From UBA11222 sp049323435 (GTDB taxonomy: Bacteria; Pseudomonadota; Alphaproteobacteria; UBA11222): a stretch of 64,000 nt of DNA. Location of the stretch: the NCBI GenBank assembly GCA_049323435.1, contig JBMOMX010000017.1, positions 75,826 to 139,825 of the forward strand, read 5' to 3'. The notes under the pieces are model-generated. The model saw only the letters and a program-made list of their open reading frames with translations, did no database searches and was not told where the DNA came from. The position numbers and the translations under genes are program-made. This document shows, piece after piece, positions 34,715-43,749 of the stretch (the first letter of the stretch is position 1; the number at the start of each line of letters is the position of its first letter).

Positions 34715-35584
34715 ATGATGGAAGATACGATTAATCACACTGCGGCGTCTGTGAATGCGTTGCTGCCGCCTGAAATGGCCGAAAAGGCCGAAGATACCGG
34801 CGCGGCCAAAACCCGGCTTCCGTTCCTTAATCTGCTGGTACTGGCCATATTGGCCGGGGCTTTTATTGCGCTGGGCGCGCTGTTTTCGACAATTGCCATT
34901 GCAGGGGCGGGCAATTATCTGCCATTCGGCGTGACGCGGGTGCTTGCTGGATTGACCTTTTCGCTGGGGCTGGTGCTGGTTGTTGTGGGGGGGGCGGAAC
35001 TGTTTACTGGCAATAATCTGATGGTGATGGCCTGGGCCGGGGGGAAAATCACCCTGGGCACGATGCTGCGCGCCTGGGGCATTGTTTATCTTGGCAATTT
35101 TATTGGCGCGGCGGCCACGGCCGTGATGGTGTTTCTGGCCGGGGTGCATGGCAATGGGGATGCCGCAGTGGGCGCCGCCGCCCTGACCATGGCCGACGCC
35201 AAGGCGCAACTGGCATTTTTCCCGGCCCTGATGCGGGGGGTGTTGGGCAATGTGCTGGTGTGTCTCGCGGTCTGGCTTTGCTACAGCGCCCGCACAACCA
35301 CGGACAAGATTCTGTGCATCGTGCCGCCGGTAACCGCCTTCGTCGCCGCCGGGTTTGAACATAGCATCGCCAATATGTTCATTCTGCCTTATGGCCTGCT
35401 TATCAAGGCGGCGGCCCCGGAAAGCTTCTGGCAAGGCTTGTCTATGAGCCCGGCCGGTTTTGATGCGCTGGACTGGGGTGCGCTTGCCGCCAATCTTGTT
35501 CCGGTAACGCTTGGCAATGTGATCGGCGGCGGGGTTCTGGTTGGTGCGGTTTACTGGTTCGTCTATCTGCGCCACCGCCCCTGA
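34715..35584 (+). CDS. Formate/nitrite transporter (FNT family)
   Basis: A 289-residue membrane protein with six membrane segments. FNT motifs are ELFTGNNLMVMAWAGGKITLG, GNVLVCLAVWLCYSARTTTDKI and AGFEHSIANMFILPYGLLI; the last His-containing segment is the conserved HSIANM motif of FocA/NirC pores. It moves formate, nitrite or related small anions. FocA and NirC cannot be told apart by eye. Formate transport would fit a selenocysteine-containing formate dehydrogenase, which the sel operon at 48-54 kb makes possible, but no such gene is nearby. Confidence 0.9.
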   Translation: MMEDTINHTAASVNALLPPEMAEKAEDTGAAKTRLPFLNLLVLAILAGAFIALGALFSTIAIAGAGNYLPFGVTRVLAGLTFSLGLVLVVVGGAELFTGNNLMVMAWAGGKITLGTMLRAWGIVYLGNFIGAAATAVMVFLAGVHGNGDAAVGAAALTMADAKAQLAFFPALMRGVLGNVLVCLAVWLCYSARTTTDKILCIVPPVTAFVAAGFEHSIANMFILPYGLLIKAAAPESFWQGLSMSPAGFDALDWGALAANLVPVTLGNVIGGGVLVGAVYWFVYLRHRP

Positions 35585-35706
35585 GACCGGATGGCAGGGC
35601 GTTTTCGGGGGAATTAATGAATCCTCAAGAGTAATCGTTCATTTTGCAAGCACAGCAAGCATGGGGGGTTTTGCCGCTGGCGCATGTCATATGAAAGTAC
35701 GAAGGT

Positions 35707-36222
35707 ATGAGCGGTACGATCGTAAAATCTGAAAGGCCCGTGGAATTTGCTGATTCTTACGAAGAATTTCAGCGCCTGGCAGAGGGTACAAATATCAATA
35801 GCCGGACTCTGCTTGCCACGGACTATCTTAATCATTTTAACGAAATAATCATGCTGATCGAAATGATTTCGGACATGATGGAATGTATTGAAGATGTTGC
35901 GGCCTGGACCCCCAAAAGCTATCAGGATCATTTTCGGGATAGCGGATTTTCCGACAGAGATCTGGCTGTTGCGGCCTATGAATATGTGCCCGCGCAGTAC
36001 CGGACTCCCTTTGAGCGCCTGATCAAGCAGCTTAATGCGCTGGTTTTGCAGGTAGCCTCGAAATTGGTGGCCGCGTCCGCAACCGGGGATCAGGCGGAAA
36101 TTGCCGCCGCCGCACTGTTTGGCCCGGAATTGCGGCTGCTGGCGGAAAAGGCCGGCGCCATCATTAATGGCGAAACCGAAGCGACCGACCAGGCGGATAT
36201 TGACGCGATGCTTGACGGATAG
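35707..36222 (+). CDS. Hypothetical protein
   Basis: A 171-residue, acidic, predominantly alpha-helical protein without signal peptide or membrane segment. Visible features: EFADSYEEFQRLAEGTNINSRTLLATDYLNHFNEIIMLIEMISDMMECIEDVAAW, then GFSDRDLAVAAYEYVPAQYRTPFERLIKQLNALV. I do not recognise the family. G+C content and codon use look like those of the neighbours, and the reading frame is clean, so it appears to be a real gene. It lies 90 bases before the DAHP synthase gene on the same strand and may be co-transcribed. Confidence 0.7.
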   Translation: MSGTIVKSERPVEFADSYEEFQRLAEGTNINSRTLLATDYLNHFNEIIMLIEMISDMMECIEDVAAWTPKSYQDHFRDSGFSDRDLAVAAYEYVPAQYRTPFERLIKQLNALVLQVASKLVAASATGDQAEIAAAALFGPELRLLAEKAGAIINGETEATDQADIDAMLDG

Positions 36223-36312
36223 GCCCCGGCGAGGGTCAGAATCTCGAATTCATGCCTGACAAACCTGAATTTTCGGCCTATAACCACCTGAATTATACTG
36301 ATCAGGTGCGAA

Positions 36313-37677
36313 ATGACCGACAATTGGACCCCGCATAGCTGGCGCGCCAGGCCTGCCGTGCAAATGCCAAATTATCCCGACCCTCAGGCTTTGGCTGATG
36401 TTGAGGCGCAATTGCGCGCACATCCGCCACTGGTGTTCGCAGGCGAAGCCCGCAATCTCAAGGACGAACTGGCGGCGGTATCTCGCGGCGAGGCGTTTCT
36501 GCTGCAAGGCGGGGATTGCGCTGAAAGCTTTGCTGAATTCCGGGCCGACAATATCCGCGATATGTTCCGTGTGCTGCTGCAAATGGCTGTGGTGCTGACC
36601 TTTGGCGCTAAATGCCCGGTGGTCAAGCTGGGACGCATGGCTGGACAATTTGCCAAGCCGCGCTCGGCGGATATGGAAGCGGTTGGCGGTGTGGAACTGC
36701 CCAGCTATCGCGGTGACATCATTAATGGCATGGATTTTGAAGCCAAGGCGCGCATCCCCGATCCGGAACGCATGCTGAAGGCCTATGGCCAGGCGGCGGC
36801 GACACTGAACCTGCTGCGTGCTTTTGCCGGCGGCGGCTATGCCGATCTGCATCATGTGGCGCGCTGGAATCTGGACTTTGTCGCCGACAGCCCGGTCAGC
36901 AAACGCTATCACGCCATTGCGGAACAGATTTCCGAGGCGCTGGACTTCATGGAAGCCTGTGGTGTTGGACCCAATTCGGTCGCCAGCATGCGCACCGTGA
37001 ATTTCTACACCAGCCATGAGGCATTGTTGCTGCCCTATGAGGAAGCCCTGACGCGCGTCGATTCCACCTCCGGCGAATGGTATGATACCTCGGCGCATCA
37101 GCTCTGGATCGGCGACCGCACCCGCCAGCCGGATGGCGCGCATGTCGAGTTTTGCCGGGGTGTCAGAAATCCGCTCGGTGTGAAATGCGGCCCCAGCCTG
37201 ACACCCGATGAACTGCTGCGGCTGCTGGATGTGCTGAACCCGTCGAACGAGGCCGGGCGCATGACCCTGATCTGCCGTTTTGGCGCGGGCAATGTGGAAA
37301 AGCATCTGCCGAAACTGATCCGCGCCGTCGCCCGTGAGGGCCGCGGGGTGATCTGGTCCTGCGATCCGATGCATGGCAATACGATCAAGGCCGATAACGG
37401 CTTCAAGACACGTCCGGTGGACCGTATTCTGACCGAAATGCGGCAGTTCTTCGCCGTGCATCAAGCCGAGGGCAGCTATGCCGGCGGCGTGCATTTCGAA
37501 ATGACCGGCCAGAATGTCACCGAATGTATCGGCGGCGCGCAGGCGATCACCGAAGCCGATCTGATGGACCGCTATCACACCCATTGCGACCCGCGCCTCA
37601 ACGCCACTCAGGCGCTGGAACTGGCATTCATTATCGCCGAGGGATTAAAAGCGGAGCGCAAAAGGGTAGCGGCGTAA
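36313..37677 (+). CDS. 3-deoxy-7-phosphoheptulonate synthase, class II
   Basis: This enzyme condenses erythrose 4-phosphate and phosphoenolpyruvate in the first step of the shikimate pathway. The 454-residue product has the class II (plant-like) signatures WRARPAVQMPNYPD, FLLQGGDCAESF, GRMAGQFAKPRS, SYRGDIINGMDFEA, FYTSHEALLLPYEEALTR, and GRGVIWSCDPMHGNTI, ending ALELAFIIAEGLK. The start at 36313 is followed directly by the conserved sequence. Confidence 0.96.
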   Translation: MTDNWTPHSWRARPAVQMPNYPDPQALADVEAQLRAHPPLVFAGEARNLKDELAAVSRGEAFLLQGGDCAESFAEFRADNIRDMFRVLLQMAVVLTFGAKCPVVKLGRMAGQFAKPRSADMEAVGGVELPSYRGDIINGMDFEAKARIPDPERMLKAYGQAAATLNLLRAFAGGGYADLHHVARWNLDFVADSPVSKRYHAIAEQISEALDFMEACGVGPNSVASMRTVNFYTSHEALLLPYEEALTRVDSTSGEWYDTSAHQLWIGDRTRQPDGAHVEFCRGVRNPLGVKCGPSLTPDELLRLLDVLNPSNEAGRMTLICRFGAGNVEKHLPKLIRAVAREGRGVIWSCDPMHGNTIKADNGFKTRPVDRILTEMRQFFAVHQAEGSYAGGVHFEMTGQNVTECIGGAQAITEADLMDRYHTHCDPRLNATQALELAFIIAEGLKAERKRVAA

Positions 37678-37703
37678 GCGGGAAACCTGTTGGCGGAGGG
37701 GAG

Positions 37704-38711
37704 ATGCCTGAAAAAATCAACCGGCAGATGGTGATTGCGGGCATCCCCGAGGGGCGGCTGCACATTTCCCATTATAAAATGCGCGAAGCGGCAGTGCCGC
37801 AGCCGGGCGCAGGGCAGGTATTGGTTCGGACCCTGCTGATTTCGATGGACCCGGTCAGCCGCACCCGCATTACCGGCAAGCCGGGCGGCTTGCAGATTGG
37901 CGATGTCATGCCAAGTTCCGGCCTGGCGCAGGTGGTGGCGTCTAAGCATCCGGATTTTACGGAAGGCCAGGTGGTTGAATGCGCGCCCGGCTGGCAGGAT
38001 TATTCCGTACACGGATCGGATGCGTTGACCGGCATTGACCGCCTTGGCCCGCTCACCCATCATCTGAGCGTCTATGGCGTCAGCGGCCTGACCGGATATT
38101 TTGGCATGACGGAGGCGGGCATGCCCAAACCCGGCGAGACGGTGCTGGTGTCGGCGGCAGGCGGTGCTGTCGGGCATATAGCAGGCCAGGTGGCGAAACT
38201 GCGCGGTGCGCGTGTGGTGGGTATTGTCAGTTCACCCGAAAAAGCCAGATGGCTGACCGAAACGCTGGGCTATGACGCGGCCATCGACCGCCGCGCCGGT
38301 CCGGTCGGCGCCGCCATCAAACAGGCCTGCCCCGAAGGCGTTGATCTGTATTTTGATAATGTGGGCGGTGAAGTACTGGAAACCGCACTTACCCGGATGA
38401 AGGATCACGGCAGAATTGTGATCTGCGGCTATGCCTCGCAATATGACACGCAAACGCCGGAAACCGCGACCAGGGGGGTGCCGTCCGTGGTGCTGTATAA
38501 ACGGCTGCGCATCGACGGTTATGTCGTGATGGATTATTACGGTAAAAAGCAGGCCGCGCGCAAACAGATGGCGGAATGGATGAAGGCGGGCAAATTGCAG
38601 GTTGCCATTGATCTGCTGGACGGGCTGGAGCGCGCGCCCGAAGGGTTTGCGGGCCTGTTCAATGGCGAAAATCGCGGCAAGCGCATGATCAAGGTCGCGG
38701 ACGAGGTTTAA
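37704..38711 (+). CDS. NADPH-dependent oxidoreductase, MDR superfamily (CurA / prostaglandin reductase type)
   Basis: A zinc-free medium-chain dehydrogenase/reductase of 335 residues. N-terminal GroES-like part: PQPGAGQVLVRTLLISMDPVSRTRI; NADPH-binding part: GYFGMTEAGMPKPGETVLVSAAGGAVGHIAGQVAKLRGARVVGI, with AIKQACPEGVDLYFDNVGGEVLETAL and YVVMDYY. It would reduce alpha,beta-unsaturated ketones or aldehydes. The ATG at 37704 has GGAGGGGAG upstream. The stop shares TTAA with the convergent gene. Confidence 0.9.
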   Translation: MPEKINRQMVIAGIPEGRLHISHYKMREAAVPQPGAGQVLVRTLLISMDPVSRTRITGKPGGLQIGDVMPSSGLAQVVASKHPDFTEGQVVECAPGWQDYSVHGSDALTGIDRLGPLTHHLSVYGVSGLTGYFGMTEAGMPKPGETVLVSAAGGAVGHIAGQVAKLRGARVVGIVSSPEKARWLTETLGYDAAIDRRAGPVGAAIKQACPEGVDLYFDNVGGEVLETALTRMKDHGRIVICGYASQYDTQTPETATRGVPSVVLYKRLRIDGYVVMDYYGKKQAARKQMAEWMKAGKLQVAIDLLDGLERAPEGFAGLFNGENRGKRMIKVADEV

Positions 38712-39226
38712 CGACCCGCCGCGACGCCTTCCAATATATCCAGAATAATGCCCGTCGCCACCGCGATCAGAATGACATCATTGCCAACAACCACCCGTTC
38801 ATATTGACTGCTGCGGCGCGGCAGGGCGCGGGCAAGCTCATCCGGCAATTGGCGTTTTTGCAAACCCGGCGGCAGTGTTCCGTTACGCTGATATTGCCGC
38901 TCAAGTCCGGGCGGCAACGTCCCGGATTTTGCCAGGCCCGGCGGCAGCATGGCGGTTTTATCTTTCGAACCGATGGCGCCTTTTGGTTTGCCTTTATGCG
39001 CCGTCAGCAGATTCGCAGAACCACAGGAAGTTATCCCGAAATAGTCGCATACCAGCCGCCGTTCCGTCTCGCTGAAGACATTCCCGGTGATCGCGTCCGT
39101 TTGCGCGGGCGGGGTTTGCGCCTCGCCGCGCGGCTGTTTTTCAGACTTCGGCGCGGCCTGGGCCGAGGCCAGCGATAACGCCAGCGCCGCCATCATCAAT
39201 GCGCCTATTTGCAGGGGCGTTCGCAA
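38708..39226 (-). CDS. Exported protein with LPPGL repeats (RcnB-like architecture), unknown function
   Basis: The 172-residue product has a signal peptide (MRTPLQIGALMMAALALSLASAQA), a charged region, a two-Cys segment (RRLVCDYFGITSCGSA), three LPPGL repeats (MLPPGLAKSG, LPPGLERQYQ, LPPGLQKRQLPDEL) and a conserved C-terminal region YERVVVGNDVILIAVATGIILDIL. The LPPG-plus-YERVVVGNDVILI arrangement resembles periplasmic proteins of the RcnB/anti-virulence-regulator kind. The last 20 residues are hydrophobic and could be a membrane anchor. Function unknown. Confidence 0.75.
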   Translation of the reverse strand: MRTPLQIGALMMAALALSLASAQAAPKSEKQPRGEAQTPPAQTDAITGNVFSETERRLVCDYFGITSCGSANLLTAHKGKPKGAIGSKDKTAMLPPGLAKSGTLPPGLERQYQRNGTLPPGLQKRQLPDELARALPRRSSQYERVVVGNDVILIAVATGIILDILEGVAAGR

Positions 39227-39228
39227 AA

Positions 39229-40221
39229 TCAGCGCCCCACCAGTTTCGCCATCTGCGGCGGATAGCGGTCACCCATTACGGTGATGGCGGCAAGCGCGCT
39301 GTCTATTTCGCGTAAATCATCCGCTGTCAGCACGACATCCGCCGCGCCAAGATTTTCCTCCAGACGTTCCAGCTTTGTGGTGCCGGGGATCGGGACAATC
39401 CACGGCTGTTGCGCCAGCACCCAGGCTATGGCGATCTGGGCGCGCGTCAACCCTTTACGGCCTGCAATGGCGCCAATTGCATCCACCAGGCCCTGATTAG
39501 CCTTGCGCGCCTCGGCGGTAAAACGCGGCACAACATTCCGGAAATCGTTCTTGTCGAATGTGGTGGTCTCGCTGATCGCGCCGGTGAGGAAGCCCTTGCC
39601 GAGCGGGCTGAAGGGCACGAAGCCGATGCCAAGCTCTCTGAGGGTTGGAATGATTTCCTTCTCCGGTTCGCGCCACCACAGCGAATATTCGCTTTGCAGC
39701 GCGGCGACCGGCTGCACAGCATGTGCGCGCCGGATTGAATTCACGCCGGCTTCCGATAGGCCAAAATGCCGGACCTTGCCTTCCTGGATAAGCAGCTTCA
39801 CCGCGCCCGCCACATCTTCCATAGGCACGTCTGGATCGACCCGGTGCTGGTAAAAAAGGTCGATGCGGTCGGTATTGAGCCGCTTAAGCGAGGCTTCCGC
39901 GACTTCGCGGATATGATCAGGACGGCTGTTGAGGCCATGCTGCTTACGCGTCACAGGATCTATGCCGAAGCCGAATTTGGTGGCGATGACGGCGGAATCG
40001 CGGAAGGGCGCCAGCGCCTCTCCCAGCACTTCCTCATTCGTGAACGGCCCATAGACTTCGGCGGTGTCGAAGAAACTGACGCCGCGCTCCACCGCCGCAC
40101 GGATCAGCCTGATCGCATCCTGCTTCTCCGCCGCCGGGCCGAGGCCGAAGCTCAACCCCATGCAGCCAAGGCCGATGGCCGAAACTTCAAGGCCGCTGGT
40201 TCCAAGTGTACGTTTCTTCAT
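39229..40221 (-). CDS. Aldo/keto reductase
   Basis: A 330-residue AKR with a TIM-barrel pattern. MKKRTLGTSGLEVSAIGLGCMGLSFG opens the protein; FFDTAEVYGPFTNEEVLGEAL holds the catalytic Asp and Tyr; IATKFGFG the Lys; DLFYQHRVDPDVP the His. C-terminal IAIAWVLAQQPWIVPIPGTTKLERLEENL binds NADPH. It resembles the AKR13-like group. The physiological substrate is unknown. It lies 2 bases upstream of the LPPGL-repeat gene on the same strand. Confidence 0.92.
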   Translation of the reverse strand: MKKRTLGTSGLEVSAIGLGCMGLSFGLGPAAEKQDAIRLIRAAVERGVSFFDTAEVYGPFTNEEVLGEALAPFRDSAVIATKFGFGIDPVTRKQHGLNSRPDHIREVAEASLKRLNTDRIDLFYQHRVDPDVPMEDVAGAVKLLIQEGKVRHFGLSEAGVNSIRRAHAVQPVAALQSEYSLWWREPEKEIIPTLRELGIGFVPFSPLGKGFLTGAISETTTFDKNDFRNVVPRFTAEARKANQGLVDAIGAIAGRKGLTRAQIAIAWVLAQQPWIVPIPGTTKLERLEENLGAADVVLTADDLREIDSALAAITVMGDRYPPQMAKLVGR

Positions 40222-40312
40222 GACGCTTTGGCTCCCATTAGTTTATGCCTCGATTAAACCGGCTTAAGGATAGCACTAAAACGCCTCAAAAAGCTCACAC
40301 AAAAAATTTTTG

Positions 40313-41476
40313 CTATCCGCCTTTTACCGCGCGCGCCATGCGCGCCAGAATTTCTTCCAGAATTTCCGGCGAGGTCGCAAAATTCAGCCTTGCGAAACTG
40401 TCCGTATAGGAACTGAAATCCCTGCCCGAGCTGAGCGCGACCCTGGCATTATCGAGGAAAAATTTTGCGGCAGGAACAGCAAGGTTCAACGCGCTGCAAT
40501 CGAGCCATGCAAAATAGGTCGCCTCAGGCGGAATATAAGAAATGCCGGGAAGCTCATTTTGCAAAAATTCGCCAACCCGGCGGCGGTTTGCATCCAGTTG
40601 CTGCAATATTTTGTCCAGCGTAGGCCCGCCATATTTCCAGGCCGCTTCCGAGCCCATAATGCTGAAGACCGAAGGCGTGCCCAGGATATGCGTATTTATC
40701 CGTGCAAATCGCGCCTGTAATTCGGCCGATCCGAAATGCGCAACAGCAAGCCGCAGCCCTGCAATGTTCAATCCCTTGCTGGTTGAGGACAGCGTAATGG
40801 TGCGCGCGGCAATCTCGCCGCCCAGCGAGGCAAATGGCGTGTACAGCGCGGGCGGATAGACAAAATCCATCTGCACTTCATCGGCCACCACAACCAGATC
40901 ATGTTCCAGCGCCATATCGGCAATGGCGCGCAGTTCATCCGCGCGAAATGCGCGCCCGGTGGGATTATGCGGATTGCACAGCAGCAGCAGGCGTGTGCGC
41001 TTGTCGATGACACGGCGTAATCCATCCATGTCCAACTCATAACGCGAATTGCCGCGCCGCAACGGGTTCTCGTCCAGGCGGCGATTATTCTGCGCAACCA
41101 CGGAAAGAAAACCCGGATAGATCGGCGTCTGCACAATAACGCCATCGCCGGGTTCGCTGAACATCATCACCACTGCGTGCATCAATTGCATCATGGTGCT
41201 GCCTACAAAAATCCGCGCGGGATCGGGCGTCCAGCCGTGGCGTGCGCGCATCCAGCTGCAAAAGGCGGCGGCAGCGCGCTCAGCTAAAGCCAGCGGCGGA
41301 TACCCGAAATCATCCGTATCTATAATGTTGCGCAAGGCCGTGCGAATTTCCGGCGCCACCGTAAAATCCATGTCGGCGATCCAGGCGGGAATAATATCGG
41401 CGGGATAATGCGACCATTTAACGCCGCGCCGCGCGCGAAGCCGGGCTTGCGAAATGGGCAGTCCCGGCTCATTCAT
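40313..41476 (-). CDS. PLP-dependent aminotransferase / cystathionine beta-lyase, PatB/MalY type
   Basis: The 387-residue fold-type I enzyme starts RARRGVKWSHYPADIIPAWIADMDFTVAPEI, the PatB/MalY signature, and has FGYPPLA, LLLCNPHNPTGRAF, VADEVQMDFVYP and the PLP lysine in LSSTSKGLNIAGLRLA. PatB/MalY enzymes cleave C-S bonds of cystathionine or related compounds, some with a regulatory role. The start overlaps the end of purB by 8 bases. Confidence 0.9.
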   Translation of the reverse strand: MNEPGLPISQARLRARRGVKWSHYPADIIPAWIADMDFTVAPEIRTALRNIIDTDDFGYPPLALAERAAAAFCSWMRARHGWTPDPARIFVGSTMMQLMHAVVMMFSEPGDGVIVQTPIYPGFLSVVAQNNRRLDENPLRRGNSRYELDMDGLRRVIDKRTRLLLLCNPHNPTGRAFRADELRAIADMALEHDLVVVADEVQMDFVYPPALYTPFASLGGEIAARTITLSSTSKGLNIAGLRLAVAHFGSAELQARFARINTHILGTPSVFSIMGSEAAWKYGGPTLDKILQQLDANRRRVGEFLQNELPGISYIPPEATYFAWLDCSALNLAVPAAKFFLDNARVALSSGRDFSSYTDSFARLNFATSPEILEEILARMARAVKGG

Positions 41477-42767
41477 CCCGGAACACCCGGCTGAAAATCC
41501 TGTCTACATGTTTGGTGTGATAAGACAGATCGAACAGTTGCGCCAATTGCTTGGCGGGCACGGCTTTGGTCACCTGCTTGTCGGCTTTCAGCAGGGCCAG
41601 AAAATCGCCGCCATTGCGCCATACCTGCATTGCGTGTTTCTGCACCAGTGCATAGGCGTCTTCACGGCTGACCCCGCCCTGAGTCAGCGCCAGCAATACG
41701 CGCTGCGAATGCACCAGCCCGCCCAGCCGGTCGAGATTTTTCTGCATATTTTCAGGATAAACGATCAGCCTGTCGATCATACCGGTCAGCCGCGCCAGCG
41801 CGAAATCCAGCGTGATGGTGGCGTCCGGCGCGATCATGCGTTCAACGCTGGAATGCGAAATATCGCGCTCATGCCACAGCGCCACATTCTCCATGGCGGG
41901 CAGGGCGTAAGCGCGCACCATGCGGGCCAGACCGGTCAGATTTTCCGACAGCACCGGATTGCGTTTGTGCGGCATGGCGCTGGAGCCTTTCTGACCTTCG
42001 GAGAAAAACTCCTCCGCCTCCAGAACTTCCGTACGCTGCAAATGCCGTATCTCTGTGGCGATGCGTTCAATGGAACTGGCAATCACGCCCAGCGTGGCGA
42101 AATAGTACGCATGCCGGTCACGTGGAATGACCTGCGTGGAAATGGGCTCTACCGTCAGGCCCATCGCGGCGGCGACATGCGCCTCAACCCAGGGATCAAT
42201 ATTGGCGAATGTGCCGACCGCGCCCGATATAGCGCAGGTGGCGATTTCCTTGCGGGCCGCTTCAAGCCGGTGCTGGTTGCGCTCCATTTCGGCATAGGCT
42301 TGCGCCATTTTAAGGCCGAAAGTGGTGGGTTCCGCATGAATGCCGTGGCTGCGGCCGATGCAGACCGTGTGCCTATGTTCCAGTGCGCGCCGTTTCAGCG
42401 CCGTCAGCAACTGTTCCATATCGGCCAGCAGAATATCCGTCGCGCGCTTCAGTTGCACCGCCAGGCAGGTATCCAGCACATCCGATGAGGTCATGCCCTG
42501 ATGCACAAAACGCGCCTCCGGCCCCACATGCTCGGCCAGATTGGTCAGGAAGGCGATTACATCATGTTTGGTTTCACGCTCGATTTCATCAATGCGGGCA
42601 ATCTCATAGGCGCCGCGCTCCCAAATCGCCTTGGCCGCCTCACGCGGGATAATACCAAGCTCCGCCATCGCATCACAGGCATGCGCCTCGATCTCGAACC
42701 AGATCCGGAATTTCGACTCCGGCTCCCAGATGGCAACCATTTCGGGCCTGGAATAACGTGGGATCAT
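41469..42767 (-). CDS. purB: Adenylosuccinate lyase
   Basis: PurB acts twice in purine synthesis (SAICAR and adenylosuccinate cleavage). The 432-residue protein shows MIPRYSRPEMVAIWEPESKFRIWFEIE, HVGPEARFVHQGMTSSDVLDT, GRSHGIHAEPTTFG (catalytic His region) and the fumarase/aspartase superfamily signature GSSAMPHKRNPVLSENL. The length and the start agree with the Bacillus-type group. Confidence 0.96.
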   Translation of the reverse strand: MIPRYSRPEMVAIWEPESKFRIWFEIEAHACDAMAELGIIPREAAKAIWERGAYEIARIDEIERETKHDVIAFLTNLAEHVGPEARFVHQGMTSSDVLDTCLAVQLKRATDILLADMEQLLTALKRRALEHRHTVCIGRSHGIHAEPTTFGLKMAQAYAEMERNQHRLEAARKEIATCAISGAVGTFANIDPWVEAHVAAAMGLTVEPISTQVIPRDRHAYYFATLGVIASSIERIATEIRHLQRTEVLEAEEFFSEGQKGSSAMPHKRNPVLSENLTGLARMVRAYALPAMENVALWHERDISHSSVERMIAPDATITLDFALARLTGMIDRLIVYPENMQKNLDRLGGLVHSQRVLLALTQGGVSREDAYALVQKHAMQVWRNGGDFLALLKADKQVTKAVPAKQLAQLFDLSYHTKHVDRIFSRVFRDE

Positions 42768-43060
42768 GGGGGCAGGCGGCCTTTCGAGAATGGGAAGGAT
42801 ATGGAAGCTTAAAGCAGGCCGAGAGGGAGATTCAACCCGTTCTCACTTTGCTTACCTATGCAACTAACGGGAAAATGGGGGATTTGTCAAAGTGATGCGC
42901 ATAGGGCAGCAGGCGCATTTCAACTGGCCATTCAGGTGAGCTAAGATAGAGCGATGGGTTGACGTTTTTGTTACTTTGCCGCCTGGCTGAGGGAAGTACC
43001 GGATTTTCAGGGGGCAGGGGATGCTGCAAGCGCAACCGGATGCCGCTTCAGATTGCCGCC
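42768..43060. other. Intergenic region without recognisable gene
   Basis: This stretch of 293 bases lies between purB and radC, both on the minus strand. I see only short reading frames without ribosome sites or family motifs. It must hold the purB promoter (rightmost part before 42768 on the minus strand) and the 3' end of the radC transcript. No clear terminator stem was seen. Confidence 0.5.
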
Positions 43061-43747
43061 CTAAATCAAACCCAATTGCCGGAAGCTGACGGTTTTGCCG
43101 CGCCCGATTATCACATGATCATGCACGGTGACATTCAGGGCTTTGCCGGCCTCGATGATCTGCCTGGTCAATTCAATATCCGCCCGCGACGGGGTTGGGT
43201 CGCCGCTGGGATGGTTATGCACCAATATTATGGCGGATGCGGACAGGTTCATGGCGCGCTGCATGACTTCGCGCGGATAGACGGGGGTATGATTTACAGT
43301 GCCCTGTTGCTGGGTCTCATCGCGGATCAGAACATTTTTATGGTCCAGAAACAGGATGCGGAACTGTTCTTTTTTTTCATAGGCCATCGCGGCGTGGCAA
43401 TATTCCAGCATGGCCGACCAGCTTGATAATACCGGCCTGTTCAGGACGGCGCCTTGCGTCAGGCGCAGTGCGGCGGCCTGAATGATTTTCAGTTCCCGCA
43501 CCACATTTTCGCGGCTGGTTTCTTCGCGCAGCAATTCCGGTTCGGCGCTGATGACATCGGCCAGGGAGCCAAAGCGTTTGATCAATTGCTTGGCCAGGGG
43601 TTTCACGTCGATTCGCGGGATGGCGCGGAATAAAATCAGTTCCAGTAGTTCGTAATCGGCCAACGCATTGGGGCCTGCCTGCATAAAACGCTCCCGCAGC
43701 CGGTCCCGATGGCCGGTATAATGGGGCGCTGCGTCATCATTTACCAC
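43061..43747 (-). CDS. radC: RadC/JAB-domain protein (DUF2466)
   Basis: The 228-residue protein has an N-terminal helix-hairpin-helix region (HRDRLRERFMQAGPNALADYELLELILFRAIPRIDVKPLAKQL) and a C-terminal JAB/MPN domain with the metal motif HTPVYPREVMQRAMNLSASAIILVHNHPSGDPTPSRADIELT (HxH-x-D). Despite the old name, the RadC family's biochemical role is not settled. It starts 2 bases after the end of map and is probably co-transcribed. Confidence 0.93.
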   Translation of the reverse strand: MVNDDAAPHYTGHRDRLRERFMQAGPNALADYELLELILFRAIPRIDVKPLAKQLIKRFGSLADVISAEPELLREETSRENVVRELKIIQAAALRLTQGAVLNRPVLSSWSAMLEYCHAAMAYEKKEQFRILFLDHKNVLIRDETQQQGTVNHTPVYPREVMQRAMNLSASAIILVHNHPSGDPTPSRADIELTRQIIEAGKALNVTVHDHVIIGRGKTVSFRQLGLI

Positions 43748-43749
43748 AA

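Noticed and set aside
42959..43426. 155-codon plus-strand frame opposite the radC end
   Set aside because: Overlaps radC antisense, no ribosome site, no conserved motif.
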